A stretch of 64,000 nt of DNA from the NCBI RefSeq assembly GCF_900167075.1, contig NZ_FUWH01000001.1:124001-188000 (forward strand), in the 5' to 3' direction. Position numbers and translations under genes: made by a program. This DNA is from Sediminibacterium ginsengisoli. GTDB lineage: Bacteria; Bacteroidota; Bacteroidia; Chitinophagales; Chitinophagaceae. This document shows positions 55,501 to 62,245 of the stretch, in pieces; position 1 is the stretch's first letter, and each line of letters starts with the position of its first letter. Under the pieces are notes generated by a model. It had not been told where the DNA came from, did not search any database, and worked only from the letters and a program-made list of their open reading frames with translations.

Positions 55501-56215
55501 CACCCCCCACCGGCGCAACGCCGGCTTCGAATTTCCGGATATCGTTCAGTTGCAGGGAGGCTTCGAATGCAATGGCTTTATTGAATGTTGGCCTTGTTGC
55601 CGAAGCATTCATCAGGTACATGACCGGTCCTTCTTTTTTCGAATTGCCCGACAGTATGATTGTCTTCTCGCCATTTTTGTTCATGATCCGTAATGCATCG
55701 ATCGTAACATCTGCGTCGGAACGGGTGCCGTAATTTTTCCAGTTGATTTCATCCCAGTCGGCCTTACTGCTGTTGATATTATTGCAGACGAAGATCCTGC
55801 TTCTGAGCGGCGAATTTTCTTCTTTTACTGCGACAGCGATGGTGATACCTTCTTCATCGGAATGGAAAGCATCAACAGCGGTAACTTCAGGTGTATCGCC
55901 GCCGTACTTTTTAAATTGCTCATTGTCACTTAAAGTGTACTGGATCCAGCCGTCTGCAGGCCCGTTGTAGCAGACAAGGCTCAGCTGGTTGTGATTGCCG
56001 ATGGAAAGTACCATGGGTGTGGAAATATTGCCTTTACGGTTGGGCAGACTGATCACACGTCTCTGGTATTTGCCGATCCGGTCAGAATCAGACATAGACT
56101 CAAGTCCGAAAGCGCGGGAAGATTCTATATAATCAACAATATCATTGCCGATGGTCAGCTGCAGCTTTTCCTTCGATGCTAAATTGATTTTGGAAACATT
56201 GGGTTCCTGGTTCAT
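52523..56215 (-). CDS. Uncharacterised 1230-residue protein: propeller-like N-terminus, hydrophobic C-terminus
   Basis: I do not recognise the family. No signal peptide is seen. Residues 1 to about 440 are beta-rich with repeated blade-like segments (GWIQYTLSDN, TTIWALTAADELYMFYKKAGD, SLFLMRDEITGSWTETPL) like a sugar-binding or seven-bladed propeller. About 440-525 resembles an Ig-like domain (FTTSTDLNGAVTIYD). From 630 on it is helical and amphipathic, with a charged linker at 782-813 and strongly hydrophobic segments near 886-925, 957-980, 1082-1105, 1115-1133 and 1207-1230. That layout recalls pore-forming or toxin-like proteins. It is downstream of the 579-residue gene by 44 bases. Confidence 0.7.
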   Translation of the reverse strand: MNQEPNVSKINLASKEKLQLTIGNDIVDYIESSRAFGLESMSDSDRIGKYQRRVISLPNRKGNISTPMVLSIGNHNQLSLVCYNGPADGWIQYTLSDNEQFKKYGGDTPEVTAVDAFHSDEEGITIAVAVKEENSPLRSRIFVCNNINSSKADWDEINWKNYGTRSDADVTIDALRIMNKNGEKTIILSGNSKKEGPVMYLMNASATRPTFNKAIAFEASLQLNDIRKFEAGVAPVGGAGLFVLGAEKNKTKLSYRPFPEFDPDDDESTIDVTTGNLVACPEQAHVIDIGRVQEDEDGDYGTNIYFGGDGIHMLPYDQVSKHLRGKLVTIAAPGKLPKINDLIVTEEADGDTTIWALTAADELYMFYKKAGDKNWNEVLVEKEIAEIAVAEGDKHLTASLIIVNKQNQSLFLMRDEITGSWTETPLTLKDEEKSRKITCFSTTARLLDADGLPVQFRDLTISASILSQLIINGRSVFVGPGKSFTTSTDLNGAVTIYDKAHNYLPAFYRIAVDGVNEVIDVNPASTLMEKMQGVTDTDLKKATVPNESGHTVSMLPKELTKPNAAASLSSIAEALRQVSAYGNNTNTGIPGIWKAKASAPFSSFLAADVESNISSDGYLWAVRSGNEGLQALIPGSFALSYKTVLPDNNISDFFRNASDLLAEGWTIALKQVKEGAKKAFHLICEIGGKIKAFVIKRLEQIGSFFESMFNEIKVGFEKVVSWAKMVFDWQDIIRVRDAFVQFFDQGLVGLGKKVVKLREPIISVIDDMIEKVQDLKGPEYEKAKLAGIEQDKKEDPANKLKNDPDKESASDKMMGNSIFATIQKEFQKVMDNIVTIEGKNPLETLITALKKFAAKTATKSFDAIMLIYDAIKKDLGVIIEGRLQKLSDISFSTIFEIIKVVGLNSITGVLATAKILIYELFELLGQIIQAVRELGLLRIRFPFIEKIYKFFTDEDADISFRIIDAVMLMVAIPATVMYKMFFKSSPVKEGHTLAPAYGKLSLQNSSWISVKNMKALATLAMPAYGIYTAITDTFYSIKEMAGGATSVVTKKPDPFYEPVTLFEKAKDGFTKGKDFLKGKYDSLSSIIVPILGFGGLIFEISTTLMDDKVSTNLGDYLCWTLGGMAVFCRWTYCFNEGTPSGEALKGIEGFFFGVSAIIRGINFVFFTKNTGKKATLKFTRTFFSEVSKVTSAISFLKLAKNPKAKLALCGVTLVISIAVFIPASIEAFSE

Positions 56216-56259
56216 AATAACAGTCAGTTAATTGGTTGATATAATGGTTGAAGGATCGG

Positions 56260-57999
56260 TCAGGCTTCCGGTGTTTTATAGATGGCGTCTATGAACAGAT
56301 CTCCGCTGCCTGAAAAATGCGGACGCTGGTAAAGCAGTACACCGCCGCCGGGGGGAATGAATGCATAGTTGGTCATGTCGATGCTGAATTTGCCGATCAT
56401 ATCATTAACCAGGTTAGCCAGTTTGGCACCGATGGCTGTTTGTGTGGCCGAAAGTGCATCGCGGAGGGATGGGTAAGGAATGAACGTGTTCTTCAGCGCA
56501 TCTCCGATGAAGTTCTGAATGCTGATATAACCAGTGCTGTCTGTGTCGAGGATCAGTTTCTCGAATTTGATCTTGTCTTTCAGCTTTGGCTTTACACTGA
56601 ATTGCGAAAGCATATCATCTCCATCCAGTTCGTCGGCTTTTCCTTCCAGCAGGATGGTGCCGCTGAATTTCTGTGTGCCTTTTATTTTCTGCGAACCCAC
56701 TTCAACATTGATGCTTTTGAAAAGCAGGCTGGCTTCTATTTCCAATACCGCAGCGGCATTGACAAAAATGTTTCCCTCAAACAGCAGCTCGTTTGTGCCT
56801 GGCTGTGGTTTAAAAGAGATCGTCCAGCTGGAGTGCTGGTTGATTCGGAAGATCAGGTCTGCAATTTTGGAAAGTATCCCCCATGAAAAACTCAGTATGT
56901 CGCCGATGGTTGAACGTTCCAATGCATTGAGAATAGCCTGGCGGACAGAATCAACGGCACGCACTTCTACAGAAGAGGTTTCGAAAAGATAATCCCAGGT
57001 GTAATAGTTGTCCTGCAATACCGGTAATGCTTTTTCATACACTTTTGAAACATCGGTACGAAGTGCGGAGCGGTCCAGCAGTTTTTTAAAAAGCGGTGCG
57101 AAATAACTGTACATGAACGTGTTTTTGCTGATCACCAGTACTCCGGCAACAGAGCCTTTGGTACTGCCCAGCATTTGCGGCTGCACCCATGCATGCGGCA
57201 TTTTTTTCTTTGCTGTTTCGATATTACGGGGCAGCTGCCGGCCACCGAACATTCCCAGGTAATCCAGTGTGGGTGCCGAAGATGCACGGTTGATGCCATA
57301 AGTATAATCCGAGAGTGATAAGGTTGGTACAAATGAGGAGGGCGTCATCCGTACAACTGTTCCGAGCATGAAATCTTTATTCAGCATATTGCCTTTGGTA
57401 AGTTCGTTCAGTGCTTTTTTGGCTACCGTCAATGCTTTGTTGTCAACATCTTCCGGAACTCCTTTTATATCGGTTGCTTTCAGTTTGGTGATATCGATAT
57501 GTGTGAGTTCCAGGAAAAGATATTCGAGGCTGAAAACCGATTCGCTTAAGCTGGGGTCATTTGCTTTGGCATTGTTCATAATAGCTACTGCATCATTATA
57601 GCTTTCTTCGTCGGCTGTTTTTAAGGTGCTGAGGTTGGTTTTTCTTTTACCCAGTTCCGTTACGAACGAAAATGACCAGTTCCTGACCTTCTCTTCTGCA
57701 AGCATTTTGTCCGAATTGTAATAAACGGTGCCGGACTCAAGCTTCAATGTTACCTGCACCTGCAGTGACCCTGCATTCTCCGCGGAGAGACTGATGGTCG
57801 GTGCTGCTATTTTAACATCCAGGCCTTCTTTTGTCTGTTCGCCGTTGTTGTTCTTCAGTCTTAGCTGAAGCATGTCTTTGATCTGTTTGGTCTTTTTCCA
57901 TGCTGCCCATGCTGTTTTTAATCCGCCATTGATCGCTTTTTCGCTGATGGCGAGGCACATGTCAAAATCCTGCAGCTGGTTTTCCGAGTTGGTTTCCAT
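56260..57999 (-). CDS. Uncharacterised 579-residue protein, possible TULIP (P47/OrfX-like) fold
   Basis: I cannot name the family with certainty. The N-terminus (FDMCLAISEKAINGGLKTAW), the long beta-strand segment ISLSAENAGSLQVQVTLKLE, the central GVLVISKNTFMYSYFAPLF near 292, and SWTISFKPQPGTNELLF near 388 recall TULIP-superfamily proteins such as clostridial P47 and OrfX, which bind lipids and accompany neurotoxin genes. This is by eye only. There is no signal peptide or membrane helix. It is the first gene of a two-gene unit with the 1230-residue protein and likely partners with it. Confidence 0.5.
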   Translation of the reverse strand: METNSENQLQDFDMCLAISEKAINGGLKTAWAAWKKTKQIKDMLQLRLKNNNGEQTKEGLDVKIAAPTISLSAENAGSLQVQVTLKLESGTVYYNSDKMLAEEKVRNWSFSFVTELGKRKTNLSTLKTADEESYNDAVAIMNNAKANDPSLSESVFSLEYLFLELTHIDITKLKATDIKGVPEDVDNKALTVAKKALNELTKGNMLNKDFMLGTVVRMTPSSFVPTLSLSDYTYGINRASSAPTLDYLGMFGGRQLPRNIETAKKKMPHAWVQPQMLGSTKGSVAGVLVISKNTFMYSYFAPLFKKLLDRSALRTDVSKVYEKALPVLQDNYYTWDYLFETSSVEVRAVDSVRQAILNALERSTIGDILSFSWGILSKIADLIFRINQHSSWTISFKPQPGTNELLFEGNIFVNAAAVLEIEASLLFKSINVEVGSQKIKGTQKFSGTILLEGKADELDGDDMLSQFSVKPKLKDKIKFEKLILDTDSTGYISIQNFIGDALKNTFIPYPSLRDALSATQTAIGAKLANLVNDMIGKFSIDMTNYAFIPPGGGVLLYQRPHFSGSGDLFIDAIYKTPEA

Positions 58000-58373
58000 T
58001 TGGTGTATTTATAAGGTTGGGTAAAGGATGTTGCAATGCGGGGATATAAAAAAACTGCTGCGGAAGAATTCCGCTGACGTATGCACGTATAGGCATACAG
58101 ATATGGATTGTAGTGCAACACAGCAGTTCATTTTGGGATAAAAAAAATTGTGCAATTGTATCAGTAAGAAACACATTACCGAACAATGCACAGGGTCAAG
58201 ACGAATTTCAATAAATTATATGGCAAATACAAGCGGCAAACGAAAAGAAATGTGAATATGACAAATTAATAGCATTGTATAATAGTGGTACCGGGGAAAA
58301 TAACCCCAATAAAAAACCGTAAGCGAGAATTTCGGCTTACGGTTTTTTGCAACTGTGCAGGTGCACGGTACTA
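58000..58373. other. 374-bp intergenic region upstream of the 579-residue gene
   Basis: AT-rich. It holds two small inverted repeats close to the gene start (GCGGAA/TTCCGC at 58060-58074 and GTATGC/GCATAC at 58079-58098) and the carB terminator at 58311-58348. No short gene is supported. No perfect TAnnTTTG box was found on the minus strand. Confidence 0.55.
58311..58348 (-). terminator. Strong terminator after the carB half-gene
   Basis: A perfect 14-bp stem (AAAAAACCGTAAGC with GCTTACGGTTTTTT) and a 10-base loop, with T-runs on both strands; 26 bases after the carB-like stop on the minus strand. Confidence 0.9.
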
Positions 58374-59567
58374 TTATTTACTCAGGTTCATGCTTCTTTC
58401 TTTATAAAGCGTGCGGAAATAAGGATCGCGCAGGTCTTTGATAAAGCGGATGGCTTCACCGGTACTTTTCATTTCTGGTCCGAGTTCTTTGTTTACGCCC
58501 GGGAATTTTTCAAAGCTGAATACCGGTTCCTTGATCGCGTAGCCGTCCAGTTTTTTCTCCATGGTGAATTCTGTCAGCTTTGCTGCGCCGAGCATTACTT
58601 TGGTAGCAATGTTCAGGTAAGGGATCTGGTATGCTTTTGCAATGAATGGTGTGGTCCTCGATGCACGCGGGTTGGCTTCGATCACATATACTTTACCATC
58701 TTTAATGGCAAACTGGATATTGATCAGGCCCTTGATATTGAGCGCGCGTGCAATCTTCTCACTGTAATATTCCATCGTTTCCACCACAAGCGGGGTCAGG
58801 TTGAATGCCGGAAGTACCGCATTCGAATCGCCGGAGTGGATACCTGCGGGCTCAATATGTTCCATTACACCCATGATATGGAAATTCTCTCCGTCGAAGA
58901 TGGCATCCACTTCCGCTTCCTGGCAACGGTCGAGGAAATGGTCGATCAGGATCTTGTTACCCGGCAGGTGTTTTACCAGGCTGATCACCGCTTTTTCCAC
59001 TTCTTCATCGTTGATCACGATACGCATTCTTTGTCCGCCCAGTACATAACTTGGCCTTACCAGCACCGGATAACCAACGTTGTTGGCTACTTCAATGGCT
59101 TCTTCAGCTGTATAGGCAGTGCCGTATTGCGGATAAGGGATGTTGAGTTCTTTCAGCAGGTCACTGAAACGGCCGCGGTCTTCGGCGATATCCATGCTGT
59201 CGAAAGAGGTTCCGATGATCTTGATACCTTTTTCCGTGAGACGTTTTGCGAGTTTGAGTGCGGTTTGTCCGCCCAGCTGCACGATCACACCTTCCGGTTT
59301 TTCGAGCTCGATGATTTCCCATAGATGCTCCCAGAATACCGGCTCAAAGTACAGTTTGTCTGCCATATCGAAATCTGTAGACACAGTTTCGGGATTGCAG
59401 TTTACCATAATAGCTTCATAACCGCATTCTTTGATGGCGAGAAGGCCGTGAACGCAACAATAATCAAATTCGATTCCCTGGCCGATCCTGTTCGGGCCGC
59501 TGCCCAATACAATGATCTTTTTTTTGCCTGAAGGAATAGATTCGTTGGAGTTAAGTGTAGGATTCAT
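58374..59567 (-). CDS. carB: C-terminal half of carbamoyl-phosphate synthase large subunit (split carB)
   Basis: A 397-residue protein equal to the second ATP-grasp half of CarB. It begins at the IIVLGSGPNRIGQGIEFDYC motif, continues through PETVSTDFDMADKLYFEP, IVQLGGQTALKLA, VRPSYVLGGQRM and IEANPRASRTTPFIAKAY, and ends ERSMNLSK, where full-length Bacteroidota CarB also ends (no allosteric MGS domain). The first ATP-grasp half, which makes carboxyphosphate, is missing: the next gene upstream is unrelated. ATG 59567 is used since an in-frame TTG upstream lies in a -7 box. The other half must be encoded elsewhere if the enzyme is active. Confidence 0.88.
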   Translation of the reverse strand: MNPTLNSNESIPSGKKKIIVLGSGPNRIGQGIEFDYCCVHGLLAIKECGYEAIMVNCNPETVSTDFDMADKLYFEPVFWEHLWEIIELEKPEGVIVQLGGQTALKLAKRLTEKGIKIIGTSFDSMDIAEDRGRFSDLLKELNIPYPQYGTAYTAEEAIEVANNVGYPVLVRPSYVLGGQRMRIVINDEEVEKAVISLVKHLPGNKILIDHFLDRCQEAEVDAIFDGENFHIMGVMEHIEPAGIHSGDSNAVLPAFNLTPLVVETMEYYSEKIARALNIKGLINIQFAIKDGKVYVIEANPRASRTTPFIAKAYQIPYLNIATKVMLGAAKLTEFTMEKKLDGYAIKEPVFSFEKFPGVNKELGPEMKSTGEAIRFIKDLRDPYFRTLYKERSMNLSK

Positions 59568-59582
59568 TTTCGAAAGATTGCG

Positions 59583-59590
59583 CAAAATTA
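59583..59590 (-). promoter_or_regulatory. TAATTTTG (-7) box for the carB half-gene
   Basis: A perfect TAnnTTTG match on the minus strand, 15 bases before the ATG at 59567. It shows that this half-gene has its own promoter rather than being a fragment of an upstream frame. Confidence 0.5.
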
Positions 59591-59667
59591 GGGGTATGAG
59601 GTAAGTTTTGAGCGATTTTTTTAAAAAGAATGCCCGGAACCTCGTTCAGCTTGCTTCATATCTCTTT

Positions 59668-60003
59668 TTATTCTTCGCGTTTTCCCCACATCTGGCAGCG
59701 GTTGCGCCATTCCTGTTTCACTTTTTCCCTTTCCTCCGGCGTCATGCCGTGCCATTTTTCCTTGAGCTCTTTTTTCCAGGAATGATCCCTGTGTTTACCC
59801 CAGCCGCCGCGGATACCGCCAAACAGGATCTTGCAGAGGATCAGCAGGCCGGCTGCCTGCCAGAAGCTGATCGCGGGAACGGTAAACAGTGCAGTTACCA
59901 CGTGGTTCCACAGGTACATCACCAGCAGGCTCAGCAGCGATGCAATAGCCGCCACCATGATGATACAGCCGATTATTTTCTTCATCCAGAATTTCTTGTT
60001 CAT
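59668..60003 (-). CDS. Small membrane protein next to an ECF sigma factor
   Basis: A 111-residue protein with two membrane helices (about 8-32 and 42-62) and a highly charged cytoplasmic-type C-terminus with KKELKEKWHGMTPEEREKVK and WRNRCQMWG. I do not recognise a named family. It follows the sigma factor gene by 14 bases and probably shares its transcript. It is shorter than FecR-type anti-sigma proteins and lacks their domain, so a regulatory role on the sigma factor is only a guess. Confidence 0.75.
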   Translation of the reverse strand: MNKKFWMKKIIGCIIMVAAIASLLSLLVMYLWNHVVTALFTVPAISFWQAAGLLILCKILFGGIRGGWGKHRDHSWKKELKEKWHGMTPEEREKVKQEWRNRCQMWGKREE

Positions 60004-60017
60004 TTTATTCAGTTTAT

Positions 60018-60596
60018 TCAGTTCGTTAATAATTCGTCGCGCAGGATCGATAACCGCTCCCGCAGGTGTAAAACGGCGTAACGTTTCCTGCTCAGCAGGG
60101 TGTTGATCGTCTCGCCCGTTTTTTCGGCAATCTCCTTGAATGGAACACCTTCAATCTCGTTAAGCACAAATACATCCCGTTGCGCCGCAGGCAATTCATC
60201 CAGCGCACGGTGCAGGGTTTCCCAGAACAGGTTCTTCAGGTATTCGGTTTCCGGGTTGCCGGTATCGTCAAAAAACAATTCCGACCAGTCGAAACTGGTT
60301 TCATTGTCGGGGCCGCTGTACAGATCGTCCAGCAGTTCCGGTTTTTTCTTGCGCTGTTTATCGGTGATCTTGTTGCGGGTTACTGTGAACAGCCAGCCCG
60401 TAAGCTGCTCTATCGGCCTGGTATTGCCGACCAGCTGGTAAAAAACATCCTGCAGAATGTCTTCCGCATCAGCTTCATTGGCCACCCGCTTACGGATAAA
60501 TCCCATCAAACGTTTACTATACGTATTGATGATATCGGTAATATTACTTTTTCGGGCCTCGGCCATGCTTATTGGTATCGGTATCGCCTTGTCCAT
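60018..60596 (-). CDS. ECF-type RNA polymerase sigma factor
   Basis: A 192-residue sigma-70 family factor. Region 2 shows RLMGFIRKRV and ADAEDILQDVFYQLV with TGWLFTVTRNKITD; region 4 shows LDELPAAQRDVFVLNEIEGV and the helix-turn-helix PFKEIAEKTGETINTLLSRK. The spacer between regions 2 and 4 is long and acidic. ATG 60596 (MDKAIPIPISMAE) is chosen; an upstream in-frame start adds 19 residues, and a start at MAEARKS is also possible. It likely directs transcription of a small regulon including its neighbour. Confidence 0.9.
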   Translation of the reverse strand: MDKAIPIPISMAEARKSNITDIINTYSKRLMGFIRKRVANEADAEDILQDVFYQLVGNTRPIEQLTGWLFTVTRNKITDKQRKKKPELLDDLYSGPDNETSFDWSELFFDDTGNPETEYLKNLFWETLHRALDELPAAQRDVFVLNEIEGVPFKEIAEKTGETINTLLSRKRYAVLHLRERLSILRDELLTN

Positions 60597-60733
60597 GGTA
60601 AACAGGTAGACGGACGGCACATTTAAATATTGCAGCAAGCTAATTATTTTCAACAGCTATTTTGTTCCCCGCACCGGAAAAGAATAGCTGCCGCAGTTAA
60701 TTCGTACCTTTATAATAGTACAAAAAGGGATTT

Positions 60734-61636
60734 ATGGAATTTGGACGGGTACCCGAATCAGCATTGAACCAGATCGGTTTTTCGTTACCTGCAGAACCGC
60801 AGTTCAACAAGGATGTGCTGAAAGGTAAACGGGTTGCTCACCCCAAAGTATACCTTGGTTGCGCCAAATGGGGTCGCACTGAATGGATCGGAAAGATCTA
60901 TCCGCCCAAGACCAAAGAGAAAGATTTCCTGGAGCATTATGTAAAACATTATAACAGCATTGAGCTGAATGCCACGCATTATAAAATTTATGACGCGGAA
61001 GGAATTGCGAAATGGGCCGCCAAAGCCGGAAACAGGGATTTTAAATTCTGTCCTAAAATGTACCAGGGTGTTACACATCGCGGCCGGCTGGATGATAAAG
61101 ATTTCATCACTACAGCCTTCCTCGAAGGGATCCTGGCATTCGGCAGGCATCTCGGACCCGTTTTTGTACAGGTGAGCGATACATTCTCGCCGGCCAGAAA
61201 GGAAGAATTGTTCAAATACCTTCGCTCACTGCCGCAGGATCTGCAGTTTTTCCTGGAAGTAAGACATCCCGACTGGTTTGCCAAACAACCGGAGCGCACC
61301 GCATTGTTCGATACATTGAAAGAACTCAACATAGGAGCGGTGATCACAGATACCAGCGGGCGGCGTGATTGCGCGCACATGCATCTTACCGTTCCCAAAA
61401 CCTTTATCAGGTATGTGGGCAACAGCCTCCACCCAACGGATTATACACGGGTAGACGAATGGATTGAACGTATGAAATACTGGCTGGACAAGGGCCTGAA
61501 AGAACTGTACTTTTTCATGCACATGCACGATGAGGCATTCTCGCCCGAACTGACGGTCTATATGGTTGATAAGCTCAATAAAGAATGCGGCCTGGATCTG
61601 AAGAAACCGGTTTTCACGCTTCCGCCTTTATTTTAG
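60734..61636 (+). CDS. DUF72 domain-containing protein
   Basis: A 300-residue protein of the DUF72 (YecE) family, a TIM-barrel-like fold of unknown function. Typical blocks: VYLGCAKWGRTEWIGKIYP near 39-57, HYNSIELNATHYKIY near 74, FKFCPKMYQGVTH near 102, and FLEVRHPDWF near 173. It is divergent from the sigma factor gene and followed by the DUF4136 gene. Confidence 0.9.
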   Translation: MEFGRVPESALNQIGFSLPAEPQFNKDVLKGKRVAHPKVYLGCAKWGRTEWIGKIYPPKTKEKDFLEHYVKHYNSIELNATHYKIYDAEGIAKWAAKAGNRDFKFCPKMYQGVTHRGRLDDKDFITTAFLEGILAFGRHLGPVFVQVSDTFSPARKEELFKYLRSLPQDLQFFLEVRHPDWFAKQPERTALFDTLKELNIGAVITDTSGRRDCAHMHLTVPKTFIRYVGNSLHPTDYTRVDEWIERMKYWLDKGLKELYFFMHMHDEAFSPELTVYMVDKLNKECGLDLKKPVFTLPPLF

Positions 61637-61693
61637 GCCTGCGGCCTTTGAAAGATTATTCCTCATGACCGTAGGTCATAAATTATATAGCGT

Positions 61694-62245
61694 ATGAAAA
61701 AAATAGTCAGCATCTGTTTCGCAGCTGTGTTCCTGCTTGCCTGCTCTGGCATCAAGGTATTTAACACCGAATCAGCGGAGAATGTAAATCCTGCGGATTA
61801 CAAAACATTCGGTTTTTATGAACTGAAAGCTTCCGGCGACACGATCACGCGGGGCTTTCCTTCGCGGGTGAATATACTGCAGACTGCAATCCAGGAAGAA
61901 CTTACAGCGCGAGGTTACACACGTAACGATCAGCACCCCGATCTGCTGGTGAATATCGGTATAGTGATTAAACAGGAGATCCAGACCCGGCAGACCGACT
62001 GGCAGACTGATGGCAGGGTTGCTTATATCGGGCAGCGTAATTACTCCTGGAAGAGCACTGAAGTGGAGGTTGGCCGTTACAGGGAGGGAACTGTAACCAT
62101 ACACCTGGTAGATGCCAGGCAGCAAAAGATGATCTGGAAGGGTTCTGCACGTGGTGTGCTTCCGGATAAAGCGGAAGTGGCTACCAAAACAGTGCGTAAG
62201 GGTATGCACCAGCTGTTTGCAAAATATCCGTACCGCGCTTCCTGA
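61694..62245 (+). CDS. DUF4136 domain lipoprotein
   Basis: A 183-residue predicted lipoprotein (lipobox AVFLLACS, Cys17) with a DUF4136 domain: DYKTFGFYELKASGD, LQTAIQEELTARGYTRNDQHPDLLVN (part), and the C-terminal TVTIHLVDARQQKMIWKGSA block. DUF4136 proteins are periplasmic lipoproteins of unknown function in many Gram-negative bacteria. It is convergent with umuC (zero-base gap). Confidence 0.87.
   Translation: MKKIVSICFAAVFLLACSGIKVFNTESAENVNPADYKTFGFYELKASGDTITRGFPSRVNILQTAIQEELTARGYTRNDQHPDLLVNIGIVIKQEIQTRQTDWQTDGRVAYIGQRNYSWKSTEVEVGRYREGTVTIHLVDARQQKMIWKGSARGVLPDKAEVATKTVRKGMHQLFAKYPYRAS

Noticed and set aside
58347..59324. 325-codon plus-strand open frame opposite the carB half-gene
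   Set aside because: It is the antisense shadow of a highly conserved ATP-grasp gene; its Phe/His/Cys-rich composition is typical of a mirror frame.
59630..59663. Short minus-strand frame MKQAERGSGHSF upstream of the carB half-gene as a leader peptide
   Set aside because: It has no run of regulatory Arg or other relevant codons, no terminator/antiterminator pair follows, and the -7 box lies downstream of it.
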